A program made the position numbers and the translations under genes. The notes beneath the pieces are model-generated. The model was not told where the DNA came from. It saw only the letters and a program-made list of their open reading frames with translations, and made no database searches. From positions 3,836,154 to 3,900,153 of the forward strand of contig OY741281.1 in assembly GCA_963514095.1 (NCBI GenBank): a stretch of DNA of 64,000 nucleotides. The letters are read 5' to 3'. Positions 23,866 to 37,159 of this stretch are shown piece by piece. This stretch comes from Eutrigla gurnardus (taxonomy: Eukaryota > Chordata > Actinopteri > Perciformes > Triglidae). Positions within the stretch are counted from its first letter, which is position 1. Every line of letters starts with the position of its first letter.

Positions 23866-25618
23866 GTAAAGAGCTCGAGTTCCAGTAAACCACGTGACTT
23901 AGAGAAAACCAGGTCAACGCGTTCACTTGCAGAGCTTCAGCAGTTTGTTTCCCCACACAGAGCCTGAGACAGGAAGAGGTTTGTTCTTTGTTTCAGTCTT
24001 TCAGTTTCAATTAAAACTGCTTCACATGAAAGTAAAACCAGAAGCTTGAGATTAAATCAATGAATTAGTCTTTTATTGCAGCGACCTACAGTATGCTCAT
24101 AATTAAGTGCTACAGTACGAGCACTACAGAAAGGGATGTTAGGCCGATGATTCTGGGTTTTTAGAGCCTTTTCCTAAAAATATGAGATTTATTTTTGTTG
24201 AACTCTAGCACTTTACAAAAACACAATGTGGTTTTCGTCATGGATCAGAATCAGAATACTTGATTAACCCCCCAGGAAAGTGTAGAGCTGCAGCTGCTCC
24301 ATGAGAGTCAGGAACGAAAGAAAGAATCATGTGCTCATGAATAGATAAAGGGCCTGTAGATGTGAAGTCCTTTACACATAAGTAAAGTCAAATTAGTATA
24401 AAAGTATCAACCAAATTGACCAAAATGTGTAGTTTAACTTTTTTCGACATAATGAGCAGACATGAGACCCACAGGGCCGCTGTGAAGGAAGCTGTAATAA
24501 TGAATAAATTGGCTGTTCATCACTTTTTATTCTCACCTACAAACAACTGGCTATGAAGCTAGAAGCACATGTAGCACGACATTAATTTAACTTTAATGAG
24601 CTGTATGTATCCGATCCTGCCGATCATTTCAGAAGTGAGGGGGACACATTGTTCAGAGGTCTATTGAGTGATTTATCATCCTCTCGCATTCAATTGTACC
24701 TCATAGCTGTGGAAATTAATCGCAAAAGTCATTTTTATGCTATTTTTTTTCAGTTAGTTATATTCTCTTCTCATCTGTGACCCTGCATGATCATCCTTGC
24801 TGGCCTCTGGTCCACTGTCTCCTCTCTCACCCTGCTCTTTCTATCGTGGCAATAAAGATGAAAAAATATGTGGAAAGCAACATTTTGAGATAGAATTAGG
24901 AATACACTAGTAGTAGTGAAATTGTTGTAGAATTTAACCTCAAATAAAATGTCCCCTCACCTGCTGTGAAGACCCCCCCCTGTTCATTCCTGCTGCTGCT
25001 GGCCTCTGGTCCACTTCCTCCTCCCTGACCTGCTCTTTCTATTATATAACGACTTTAAAAATATGTGCAAAACAATAGTGAGTACAAGTTCTGTGCAGAA
25101 ATTAAGGAGGAGTGGGTTTATGTCTAGGTAGTAGAGTAGCCATAGATTGTAGTCAAGTATTGTTACGTTAGAATAATATTGCTCAAGTAAAAGTAAAAAG
25201 TATTTTGCAGTAAAACAACTCTTAAGGAGTACAATTTATCCAAAAAGTTACTCAAGTAAATGTAAAGGAGTAACTGTCTACCACCTCTGCACCTAGCAAG
25301 CATTCAACATAGCTAACAGCTAACAATTGTTAACTAGCTTAACAGCTAGCCTTGATATATTGACATGTATTAATTAGTCATCGTTTAGCTAAACATTATC
25401 TACATGCGACAGCAATACTCAACTTACATGGTTTGTTTGGAACAAACACAGTAAAGTTTTTTTGCCTCTTGGCTGCTGGTTTGCTGAAAATGGTGAACAA
25501 GAATCTGAGTGATTGAAATCACAACACGACAGCGGTGTTTGCCGCCTGGCTCCGCCTACTCATGATGCGTTCAAAGGCGGCTCAGTAAAACGCGATTCCA
25601 CATGTTCAGGGCACAGAT
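23866..25618. other. Intergenic region, copy B, with extra segments
   Basis: No gene. Relative to A and C it has about 170 bp extra (about 23984-24155) and about 90 bp extra (about 24704-24800). It carries the same CTCAAGTAAAAG repeat near 25098-25290. Confidence 0.45.
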
Positions 25619-25698
25619 ATGGGAAGTGCGGTGGACACGTCTCCGTCGTACCCCGCGTCCGCTATGCCCATGGATCCTGGTTATGCTATGCCACCAGG
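25619..25698 (+). other. Possible orphan first exon, copy B
   Basis: Same 80-nt open stretch and GTAAGT donor as at 11762-11841; here it ends AMPMDPGYAMPPG. Product unknown. Confidence 0.25.
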
Positions 25699-26418
25699 GT
25701 AAGTCGTTAAACATAGGCCAGTTGGTTTTATGCGTCCCACATAATAAAAAACCCAAGTAGTGTATAGAGTTATAAAGGTTGATTATTAATGTGGTTTATG
25801 TCCTGCTGCCTCCCCTGTACATTTTGTTCAGTGCCCTGTTGTTCAGTGCCCTGGAGGAGGAGAGTGCATACCTCTGAGATTACAGAATGAGTGGGGAGTG
25901 TCCCGATCTTGGAAGTACAACAACACCAACTGAAGGCCTGTTTATGTTCTGAAGTCCTGTTTATGTTGAAGGAGGAATGTGAAAGCTTTATTTAGAGCAG
26001 GGATATCTGAAAGCAACAGGAAATGATGTCTTGTGTTGCTTTTCCTGTTTGATGTTCACATTAACAGATTTCTGAACCTCAATACATGTTGCAGTTTTTA
26101 ATTACATGGACAATGAACGCCTAAAAGACACCTGGAGATTGTTTAAAGCGTGTGTGAGATTGACTAAACCCTGTCTGGATGAGATTGCTGCCCTGCTTAG
26201 ATGTGCATCCTGTGGAATCAACACACTTATGATCTTTGAATTGTGTTATATAGAATTGGGGAAAGATTCAAGGTGGAACAAAAGGATAGACGCTCCACCC
26301 ACATGAGCCACCTGGCAGATGTATCCAGGGGTGGGTTGCTTCGTAGGCTATTAAAGCTGAAACACCGGAGACGCCTACAAGCAGACAGTTGACTCCTCCG
26401 TTCACTTCAACGCACACG

Positions 26419-26678
26419 ATGGAAACGATCTGTTTGGGAGGATGGAGCAACATGTCGGACGCCACTGAGGAGACTCAGAAGATCTGTGATGAGGTGAGCT
26501 TCATTCTTCATTTCTTCCGGTCTGCATCTTCGGTCCGTGCGGTGCATGCATCACATTTTACTTCATTCATATGCAGCTGAAGCGCCAGGTGGAGGAACAG
26601 GCCAACAATAAGTATGCAGACTTCAAAGCAGTTAAATACAAGAAACAGACAGTGAATGGATACAAGTTCCTCATCAAG
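26419..26678 (+). pseudogene. Cystatin/stefin copy B, terminal exon missing
   Basis: Exons 26419-26493 and 26577-26678 encode the same residues as copy A, including QTVNG. The following intron runs into the palindrome at 26713 and exon 3 is absent, so the same deletion event is shared with copy A. Probably non-functional. Confidence 0.8.
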
Positions 26679-26712
26679 GTAAAGGATATTTGTAAGAAAA
26701 AATATACAGGTT

Positions 26713-26740
26713 GAATTAATATTATATTATTATATTCAAC

Positions 26741-26808
<68 letters not shown>

Positions 26809-26836
26809 GTTGAATATAATAATATGATATTAATTC
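26713..26836. repeat. Long AT-rich palindrome, copy B
   Basis: Same 41-bp arms as at 12856-12983 with a (TA)n core 4 bp shorter. Confidence 0.85.
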
Positions 26837-26968
26837 TTTCTGTGAACTTTGAGGGAATGTCACCGCAACGCTCAGTCAATTCTCCATCAGAGTTAGACAA
26901 ACAAGGTCGCTTCTAAAGACAGACGTTGTCTTGGCTGAAAGAAACGGATACAAATGAATTTTAAGAAA

Positions 26969-27173
26969 GTTGCTGGTTCGATCCCCGGCTCCTCCTAGCT
27001 GAGTGCCTGGTGTCCCTGAGCAAGACACCTCACCGTAATTGCTCCTGACGAGCTGGCTGTCGCCCTGCGTGGTTGACTCCGCCGTCGGTGTGTGAATGTG
27101 TGAGTGAATGGGTGAATGTCAGTCATTGCTGTAAAGCACTTTGGACAAAAGCGCTTTATAAATGAGGCCATTT
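26969..27173 (+). mobile_element. tRNA-derived SINE, copy B
   Basis: Same element and position as 13116-13320, with the B box GGTTCGATCCC at 26975. Confidence 0.7.
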
Positions 27174-29578
27174 ACCTTCTCACATTGTGAGTTCAGATTA
27201 CACAAACCAGGATTTACTACACCTACTCGGTTACAGAACCGGTGTCTCGGAGGAGGAAGAATATGCTTGCATTCTTCCGAGATTAAGAAAAGACACATGA
27301 CAGAGTTGGTCAGCTGACAGGACAGAAAGACAGAAACATATGGGTTAATTAACATATAGCTGCTGCAAGATGCAATTTAAGGTAAAAAATGAAAGCCTCA
27401 CCTGTGTGTTTGTATAATACTCAGGTTCAATTTATAATATTGTGCTCTCCGGTTGAAGCTAGTGTTATGTCAACTTCATGGGTAAAGACCCATTAGAACA
27501 TCCCTGAAGGTAGAAGATCCTCACTGTTCAGCAACACAAGACATGGCTCGGCCAGATGAAAACGTAGCTTTGTCCACCAACACAAATGTTCTAAAACACT
27601 TGGCTCCCACAATAGGTGACATAGAAAACTGTTGTACATGTGTGACACTGCATAAAATGCTGCCAACGTTGTAATGTTGTCAGTCTTTGACAGTTGATTT
27701 GTAATAAATAATAATTGTGATATTCTTTTTAAAGGACATCCACTGCCTAAAGATGATAAGACGGCCACATGCACAGCCCGACCGACAGCCAACACTCACC
27801 TGTTCTGATACTAAACTGTTCTTCCTCTTTTGTTTATATTGTGTATGGTAATATTATAATATGTGTGTGTGTGTGTACATACAGTACTCTGCCTTATATG
27901 TCCAGGAATAAAATACATTTTTACTCTCATCACTTCAAGTTTGAATAACCTTTGGCTTTGGCTCCCTCTGGTGTTAATAATAGGAATTAGTCCATCATTG
28001 TGTGAAATGGCCTGAAATGGGTGATGCTATTGTTTCCCCTTCAGGCGAGCATCACCATGTTATCCTAACCAGCAGATCCCAGGACAGTTTCTAGGAACAT
28101 TTTCTTCTCGCATGCTGTCTGTTAAGATGAACAAATATTTATAGTGCACCCATACCAACCTGTTGAATTGTAAGTTCATATTTATTATTCTAGCATCCTT
28201 TGCACTCCATTGCATGTCAGACTGTTTACAATGTCATCGTCCTGTGCTTGTATATATACTTATATTAATATCTGTTCATAGTAGTTGTTTACCTTTATTC
28301 AGTTTGCTATCCTTGTTTTAGTTGTATTTCTGTGTATGTTTAACATAGAGCGACAACAATCCGGAGTCAAATTCTTTGTATTTGTTTCATAAAAATCACC
28401 TTATGAGCAAAAAATCGGCATACTGCAATTATTCCCTTATCATTTTGGGGTATTTAAAATGACTATCTGTGCATTTACTTCAGAATAAAGGTCCAGTGGA
28501 CAGTGTGTTGTCATGGATACCGTCGGCCACTGAAGACAGTCTTATATGTTTTCACCTCAATAGCAAATTTCAGTACTGGATGCTTGTTTATGGCCACATG
28601 GCTCCACCTGCCACCGGCAGACAGAATACAACTCCCTAATTCAATGTAACATTTACCAAATCTCTGTGCAAGGCTTCCTTTATCCCAGGAAATGGAACAA
28701 ATATAGCACGTTTTCTGATATGTACAGGATCTAACGATACCATGAAATTAATTACTCGTAGTGGTATTGCTTGTGGCCACGGCCGTCGCTTGTGAACATT
28801 GAGAAACCTGGTCTTTCAGTAGATATGGAGAAGTTCATTTTATTATGACAGGAGAGGTTTTTGCATCTCAACAGATTTCTTCTCAACAACTCATGTTGTT
28901 TACATCACCTTTGGATATCTAAATAGTAAGGACACAGTAAGCTTCTAAATGAAAAAATAATAATTCACACTCATGTGGATACAACAACAGATTGGTGAAA
29001 ATGAGATAAAACAGAATACAGAAACACAAAGAATCCTTCAAAAGAAATGTTGAAAATCATCTAAACATTAACATAATTTCACGGCAGGTGAAATGAAGAG
29101 CAATTCACTATTCAAATACAATATCTGTTTTTGTCTCTTATTCCTAAGGATTACATATTGATCGACAACAAGAGCCTCCATGTACGCCTGGCTGAGACGT
29201 ACATAAGACCGATGAAGACAAATTAGTTACATTGCAACTTGTACTTGAATATCATTCTTTGTTACAAACAGAAGCCTAATAGTTGTGTAGGTGTTTACAG
29301 TTTCACAGTCACAGGCAGGTTATACTGCATTATGCATGTCCTTCATTATGTTTTGGCAGCTACAAGCACATGAGCATCTTAACATAGTATTCATAACAAG
29401 AATACACAAAAATACACAAGGAAACTACTTTTTTGACTTGATTTCTTTTAGATTTTTGAGAAATTAATTATACGTGCTGTCGTGCAACTCTTTTGTTTTT
29501 AACAAGTCATTTTTAATAAAGTAATCAGATTTCTGTGTGCCAGTCTATCTGATTAATGAACAACGGTTGTGTTTGTGT
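27174..29578. other. Second unit junction and 3' flank of GTPase copy C
   Basis: No gene. It repeats 13321-15721 with few changes. The unit junction is at 27541 and the block matching window start begins at 28149. Confidence 0.55.
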
Positions 29579-32500
29579 TCACTTGAACATCACCTCCAAA
29601 CTTTCAATGGCTTCTCCCTTACTGTGGTTTCTCCAATCGCTGGGAATGTCACCATTATTCTGGAATTTTAATCCATAGTGGTTTTCTAGGTCCTTCTCAA
29701 ATCGACACACAAACCACTTCCAGTATGCCAGTTTCGATGCATCGGCGGTAATCCCCCAGCAAGCAAAATTAGGGCCAGCAGTTCGGTACTCTTTATAGGG
29801 AATGAGCACTTCTGAATCTTGAGTAGGGTAAAAACACCCATCACTTGCAACACTTGTCGTGCAGAACTCGATACACAGTTCCACTGAGTTTTTTACGTGC
29901 ACACCATTGACTGCAACGGATCGATGAAAAGGCACACTGTGGTCCCCATCATGATCTGCCACTGTGTTGGTACAAACAGCTGCACAGAATGGACAAGTCA
30001 CCCAGCAGCAGTTACACAGGTGCTCGATGAGTATTTCATCCGCCTTCATCCTGTATTCCTTTATTTTTTCCAGTGGGAGGCGGCTCACATTCCCAATGAT
30101 AGTCCTGAGGCCTTTCTCTACCTCGTCTTTAAGAAAGTCAAAATGCTCGATGTCACCAAAGTCTTGACAACAAGTTGTGTCGAATGTTAGCTTGTCTTCT
30201 AGCAAACAGGAGAATTCCTCCACCCACATGCCTAGGTAGTCTCTTTTGACTACCTCTGTTTCCTTTTCCTCTTGGACTTTCTTCGTTGCAGTAAATAAAG
30301 CTTGACTCAGAAGCATATTGATGTCCGCAGCATTTTTATTGAGTACATCAAGCGCTTCAGCTCTGTGTTCTTCGAAGACGTATTGCTGTACCTCCTCTCT
30401 TATAAAAGTCTCTACTTGGCCCCTTGGGTGTCGGATGTAGTTGATGAAGCCATGAAAGTCCTCTTTCTCTGCGAGTGACCTCAACACGTGTTTCTCCAAG
30501 TTCAGTCTGTTCCCACTGAACGGTGGGTAATTGCACTGCATCGTATCTGCGAGATCCTTGGCGGTCTTGTTACAGGCGGCCTCCTCAATGGAACTCTGCA
30601 GTTTGTTACAGATCATTTCCCCGAGCACAACAGCAGACGAGTTCCCTTTGCAGAGGCTGATGAAAATGCTACAGAATAGCATTTTCTTGCTTTCCACATA
30701 AATGTGGGCATCATTGTTCGATTTGAACTTCTTGTGCGACTCTGAAAGCCATCCCCCTGCTCTGTGAAACACATACAACAAGAGATCAACTGTAAACTCC
30801 TTCTTCAGAGCGTATTTCCCCTGTGATTCAAAATCAGAGACCTTTCGTTTGACCATCTGGGCCACTTCTTGCAAGTAAGTTGGACTGTAGCCTCTTGTGG
30901 CGACAGGTCTTTTCTTAATTGCCTTAAGGGACTCGATTTCGACAAAGTCAATGAGGGATCTGATCAGTTGCTGTTCTTCATAGTCAAAATAGCCCTTCAT
31001 TTGGTATCCGATTTTTGTGGTAGTTTCTGAAACATAATTACGGACTTTATCTACAGTGCTAGAACTTTTTTTCTGTCCCCTTGTGTCCTTTCCTGTGTTG
31101 CTAGGATCTCGGTCCTTGGAGAGAGAGATATAGTGGGTGTAGTCACCGATGTCTGATATTCTCTTGTATCTGCCACTGCTTTTGGATTCATGTATCAGAG
31201 ACCATTCAATACCGAGCTCCTGAAGGACAGTTGACTGATCTTCTTCATAGTTGATGTCCGCGATAGGTTTAGTGTTCCCAGTGAGCTCATACACCCAGCG
31301 ACTCCAAACATGGTTGAACTGCTTTTTAAGTTCCTCTTCATCTTTCGCCTTGTCCTGTAACTGAAGAGCGAGCTCTTTGCTCTTTTGGATCAGCTTCTTC
31401 TCAAACTCTGCCTTCATGTCATCAAGCTTTTTGCAAGCACTCTTCTGCTGAATGACTTCATCCAGTTTTCTTTTAACTCTCTTCACTTGTTCAGCCAGAA
31501 ACTCCTTGATTTTGCTTTCAAATACGCCTCGCCACTGAACCAACATTTCCTTGTCCCTGTCGTCATCAAAATATGACGTCATTTTCTTTTGGATTCCTCC
31601 GTAGGTTGGGTTTATTTCGGTTTGAAGGTAACTCAGCTCGACCTTGTCAATTGAGCCATTTTCAATTTTGGTATGAAGCCCGTTCTCAATGTTCAACATC
31701 TCACTCCTCAGGGTCCAGGTCCAGTTCCCATACTGGACCTCAAGTTTTCTGTACACTGCAATTTCAAGTGTGTTTTTGAAACTGAAGACAAAGTGTTCAT
31801 TCATCAGGGCATTCCACAGGTCCTCAATTTTGCTTTTGAACTGTGTGAGAGTAATCCCAGCAGACTGTGAGGCTTTAGAGAGGATGATGGTCTTCAGCTC
31901 TTGGACACTCTCACTATAACCTGGATTTGGGGGGGCCATAGGCGGACTGCCCTCCCATAGTTGGGCAAAGTATTTTACATCTTTCTGCACGTCAAATGCA
32001 ATGACGTCACTGAAGCACTCTGCATCACATACTTCCTCCTTGGCTGCTAGTTGGGCCATCTTGTCCAGTTTTTCTTGCAGTCGTCTCTTTCCATCCATGT
32101 TTTTCTCTGCAGCCGAAATGTCTGTAACATTCTGGTGAACAAACACACAACTTGGAGCTAGTTTGATTTTCTTCATCCTCATGAAAGCCTGAACGACAAT
32201 CTGCAGCACGTCTTGCATCTCGGCTGGATTCTCCCCAAAGATGTTGATCAGTGTCATGTTTCCCAGACCAACAACAAATGTTGCCAGCTCATTGTCGTGG
32301 TGAAGAGTGACATTGCCTTCTAACTCGAGAGCACGCAGTCCTTCGGTGTCCACCACCAGAATGTAGTCAAAATTAAAGTCTTTCCTGATCTCCTCTGACA
32401 CCTTGACCAGCTGCATGAAGGCACCCTTGGTGCACCTGCCAGCACTCACTGCAAACTGTAGTCCAAACATGGCATTCAGCATGGTTGATTTACCACTGCT

Positions 32501-35500
32501 TTGTACGCCCAACACTGACATGACAAAAAGCCTCTTGTCACCCAGTTTCTTTATGACTTCATCTAAAAGTTTGGAGATCCATGTTAAAGGCACGTGACCT
32601 GCATCACCATCCATCAGCTCCATTGGGTGTCCCGATATCATCAGCTCTGCAGCCAGCTCTGGGTATCTGGACCAGTCACTCTGCAGACTACTTGGTTGTT
32701 TCTCCAAAGATGCGTGGGCTTCATAGATCTGTCCCATTTCTCGAAAGATGTGCTCCAAGCCAAATGTTGCCGACTGCAGTTTTGTGGATATTTGATCAAG
32801 CTCAGTTTGCTTCCTTTTCAGAAGATCGGATTTGTCGTGCTTCTTCTTCATATCCAAGACCTCAGCCCACTTTTCATCGTATCTTTGGAGGATTGAAGAC
32901 AGGTCGTCTGTGGAGAGGGCATCTATTAAGATCTGAGTCCATTTCAGAAAATACGCTTTGTCTGACCACGGCAAAGACGAGAGGCATTCAGTGAACAACT
33001 GCATCGGTTTACTACCGGCAGCAGTGTGTTGTTTTTGGCGTATTTGCATCAATTCCTGTTGCTTTTGACATTTCACCTTCTCAATGTTTCCTTTCAGGTT
33101 ATACAGTTCTTTGTTTATTGTGCACCAATCATACCACAGTTGGCCCTGACAAGGGAGAAACTTATCTTTGATCTTCGAGACATCCATCCCATCAAGCAAG
33201 CTCACAACTCTCATTGCAGCAGCTTTTCCTTTTTGGCAGACTTTGTCGTCTTCGTCCACTTTGATTCCAGGAACTTTAGCCATGGTTTCAAGCTGGAAGG
33301 ATGCATGTGGTCCGGACAAAACCTTTCCAATGATTTTTTTCAGTTCTTCAGAAACATCTGACTGACTTCTGTCCTTCAGACCCATCTTATATTTCCCCTC
33401 TTTCATCTGAGTGGCACCACAATCATTGTCAGCGATGAGAATAACAAGGGGCTTCGGAGACTTGTAAAGGGCCGAGATAATTGCAGTGCTACTGCCACCT
33501 TTTTCCAGAGTTGGCACGAGTACAACATTGATTGAGGACTTGTCGGTCAGAATGTCGCGCTGTTTTACAATCGACAGAGCGTCGCCATGAAGATTGCAGA
33601 AGGCTATGCAGTTGGTGAAGGCGTCGTTGGGTTTTCCGGCAGGGAAGTACCAGGCGATCTCTGCCACACCGTCCATCAGATGGCGAGACTTGGTGCTACC
33701 TGCACAGTTTCTGTGGAAGAAGGTGCTGTGGCGGTCGTTGATCAATGCATTCATCAGCTGAGATTTGGACAGGGGGAGTGAACCCAGGCGGAGAAATGAC
33801 ACCATGGGTGTCTCGGCTTTGCAGATGGGCATACTCTTCATGGTGACAACGCTGGACTTATCTTTGATCTGAGTAATTTTCCACGTTTTTCTTATTTGTC
33901 TGAATGTCCACAGAGGACAGTCGATGTCCATTGTGACCGGGTCAGGAACGAGCAGCGGTAAGGCGTACTGACACTGTGACAGTTTTGTGATTGTGTTCTG
34001 CTTTAAGAAGCTGTCGGAGCAGTGAAATACGGCCATTTGAACATCCATCGGATGCACGTGACTCTTGAGTTTCGCTTCATCCGAGTCTGCGTTGTTGCTA
34101 AAAAGAGCATCGAATTCATCATCAAACTCTTCAGCAGACTCTGATATGCTCACTTCGTCTTGTTTGACAGGAATATATCTGGCTCTGTAGTCTAACATCA
34201 TCAACCTCTGAAGGAAAGTATTAGCGAGATCTTTCTCAGTGTCATGCTCCTGTTTCACAGGAGGACCGACTCTAAGAAAATCTGCTGGTGTCAACTTGTG
34301 TTGACGTTTGTCTTGAAGCTGAAGTCGGCAAAGTAGAGTTTCAATGTCTCTTTGATATTGTTTCTTCTTGTTGATCTCCTCCGACTCCTGCAAATAAATA
34401 AAGTAACATGTACAGTATGTTAAAAATGATAATGTCATTCAGTGGGGTATGAAGTAGAGTTGGGCCGTTTTCTAGTTTCACCGGTCCGGTTCGGTGTACA
34501 GGGCTAAACCGGTTGAATTGGCATTTGTCTTTATGATACGTTCTGGAAAATGAAAAACCCTTGCCACAACACTAAATCCAAATTGTATTGCAATAGTAAT
34601 AAGCAGCAATAATGACATGTTATTAACATAATATTGTGTTTATTTATAAACGGACTAACGGAGCCGCCGTGAGTTTCTGAGGCGGCTGGTGTGCAAAGTG
34701 TGGTAGCCATACTCCCGGGCGAGCCAAGGCCGGCATGACAGACATCAAATTTCAGTCGAGGTCGGAGACGCACACGGCGTACTTTGTGTTTGTTTTCTTA
34801 CTTAGGCGACGTGCGGCCGGATCATTTAACAAACTGAGAACGTTAATCCAAAGAAGAATAAAAGCTGGTAGTTGCTCGTACGAGGCTGCCGTTCCATGCA
34901 TCAACCTGTATGATGCACAGCAAATTTGCTTGCAAGTCATGTAAATATGCGAGACCCGCAAAGGTTCACCTGTCATAGTTGTTTTGAAGCCTTGAGCTAA
35001 TCAGATTTAAAGAGAGACTCCGTTGCGACGTAGCAAAGTTCTTTATAAACGGTACGATCGCGGCATATTTTTGACTCTCCGTGATTATGGCAGAATCTTC
35101 TGCATAAAAAGGCCAAATATTTAACTCAGGAGGGGCTGCTGTGGCAAGTGCGGCATCTAGTGGTTAAGGTCGGTAATGCGGTCTGGTCCGGTGTTTGGCT
35201 GAATATCATACCGGTTTCAAAATGTTTAAACCGGCCCAAGCCTAGCACAAAGTAAATAGACTTCCTTACCTGATACATATCCACGTCCATATCCACGTCC
35301 ATATCCATATCTAAGGTATCTGTAGGACAACAATGAACCAGATCAACCAATATATTTTCTGATGTTTTTTGCAAACTTGTATATTGTTAAATTTTTTGGT
35401 AATTGTGCACTTCAAGTTTTCATTAAAATGTTACCTTTCTTCTTGGTTGTCGATGAGACAGACTTGATTTCGGACTCTCCTCCTGTGTTGTGATCAGTTT

Positions 35501-35776
35501 TCTCAGAGGGTTCAGGTTCAGTCACTGGATCCCACAAAGAAAACTTTTTTTTTTAATATAAATTGTACAGTAGTTCGCCTGGTTACAGCATTTGAGACCA
35601 AAGTATTATTCCCAGCCATAACTAAGCCAAGAAAACAGCACCAACATGCATCACAAAGTAAAGGAATTAAAAAATACAGGCAGGGTAAAACAATATTCCC
35701 AGTTCTAATCTTCAGCTAATTATAGGCAGTTTTAGGAAACACAGTTCTACAATGATGATTATAAAAGGATCTTACT
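29579..35776 (-). CDS. Interferon-induced very large GTPase, copy C
   Basis: Segments 35776 (A of ATG), 35435-35524, 35270-35319 and 29579-34387, about 1649 residues, with the frame intact. The protein begins MTEPEPSEK. The G-domain motifs (GVQSSGKS, CTKG, VVDTEG) and the Cys/His cluster are identical to copies A and B. The C-terminal segment is closer to B than to A but has its own residues at several sites (for example NGV, ELC, DGC, PTQDSEV). It is adjacent to the only intact cystatin gene of the array. Confidence 0.92.
34455..35244. mobile_element. Inverted-repeat element in GTPase intron, copy C
   Basis: Full-length version with the same ends as at 6305-7092. Confidence 0.5.
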
Positions 35777-35809
35777 TTCATCTTGATTTCAGATGCTCAG
35801 TCTCTTCTA
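35776..35809 (-). other. Exon 2 (leader, split ATG) of GTPase copy C
   Basis: Same 34-nt leader exon and split start codon as copies A and B. Confidence 0.55.
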
Positions 35810-36655
35810 CTGCAACATAATGAGAGAAAAAAATGTGATGAGTTTTTAAAATAACACTCGATTAGCTTGCCATTAATTCATTATATTTGTGTTGAATTAT
35901 ATTTATTTCTGCAAATTATATTATCAGGGAAGCAGGGTTTTACTAAAAACCTATTTAGACATTTTCCTTTTTGCATGTCGGGTTATATGTAGTTGATGTG
36001 ATGTGATTGTAGGTGTGCAAAGGTTTTAAGTTAAGGGTATTGTTCTGGAGAGTGTGCTGTTTGAATTTTTACCACGGTGGTTAAGGATAGGCTTCAGGTC
36101 TAGGTAATGGGTTATGTCAACAATGGTCCTCACGAGTACAGAAAGACAAACGTCTTTCACATTCATACAAATCAGAGCAGCAAAAGACTTTGCATAACAT
36201 AAGACAAGGTGACACATGGTCTGGAGCTCTATTTACATTAAACCAAGTGACGTAGAGGAAAGCAATGAGCCTTAAAAGGTCACACTCAAACATCATCAAC
36301 CGCATCCTGTCAACACTGAACACGAGTTACTTGCAGAGCTTCAGCTGCTGGATTTTATGTTGCCCCCCCACAAAGGCAAAATAGGCTTTCCTTTTACATC
36401 TGGGGTTATATGAATTTATATACACTTCACTGGATCTCTGCTGGTTGTCATTATGTTATGTGATTTGATATTGGTTGTGCTGTGCCTTTAACCGTCGTGT
36501 TGTCCTGGGGTCACCCCAAATTAAATCTTTTGCTGTCAAAATAGGTTTTTTGTTCATCAAATGGTCTGAAAATAATGGGTTTTTTTTTCGATACTATGCT
36601 CTTCATGATTAAAATAAATTAGAAATAATTTGATTGAAATATGGGTGTTTTATTG

Positions 36656-36776
36656 AAGGACAGGGCTCGGTTCTCATCGAAGTTTGCCTTCACTGAGACC
36701 CATGCTCTGGTGTCCTATTACCCCAAAAAACAGAAAAATGTTCTTCTGATGAGCACTCGGCTTCGGGATACTGCTT
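36656..36776 (+). pseudogene. piggyBac transposase fragment
   Basis: An open stretch of about 40 codons encodes SSKFAFTETHALVSYYPKK followed by KNVLLMSTRLRD. This resembles the segment of piggyBac/PGBD transposases where a variable strand precedes the LVSY..K..KNV.L.ST motif. It breaks off on both sides, so it is a relic. Its presence only in copy C of this nested element supports the piggyBac assignment. Assigned by motif memory, not by a search. Confidence 0.5.
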
Positions 36777-37159
36777 TTTTGATTAGTTTCTTTTGTTTCA
36801 GGTTACCAGTATGCAGCGGCGGCACCAGAAAATTATTATTGGGGGGGCAATGAGGGGGTCTGATTGTTTATAGGAGGTGCTAGTGAATTCTGACACCAAC
36901 AAATAATACTATAATAGATGTACTGTTCCCGTGGCCGTGCTGATACACTACATATTGTCGAATGCATGTTACTAAACGTTTATCATAAAACAAACACAAG
37001 CATATTTAACTACTTTTAATGAAATGAAGTGCCAAACAACAAGCACAAAAACAATACAAATCCACCACAGAGAACATCTGTGGGTTTACAAGAGTGTAAC
37101 TGAGAATTGTAGCACAGTGTATAGTTGTATACAGTATACTCTTACAACTGTCTCTGAAC

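Larger units (their letters stand above)
13688..27540. repeat. Tandem unit 2 of the GTPase-cystatin array
   Basis: Position 13688 and position 27541 begin the same sequence directly after GTTCAGCAACACAAG. At 45046 that same word is followed instead by unique DNA. This defines a 13,853-bp tandem period. The preceding unit occupies 1-13687 (its left end lies outside the window) and the next one 27541-45045. Copies are nearly identical over most of their length, so the duplication is recent. Confidence 0.85.

Noticed and set aside
1429..35776. Bacterial or viral origin of the giant open frames
   Set aside because: They carry spliced 5' exons, vertebrate VLIG motifs and eukaryotic promoters, and sit in repeat-rich fish DNA.
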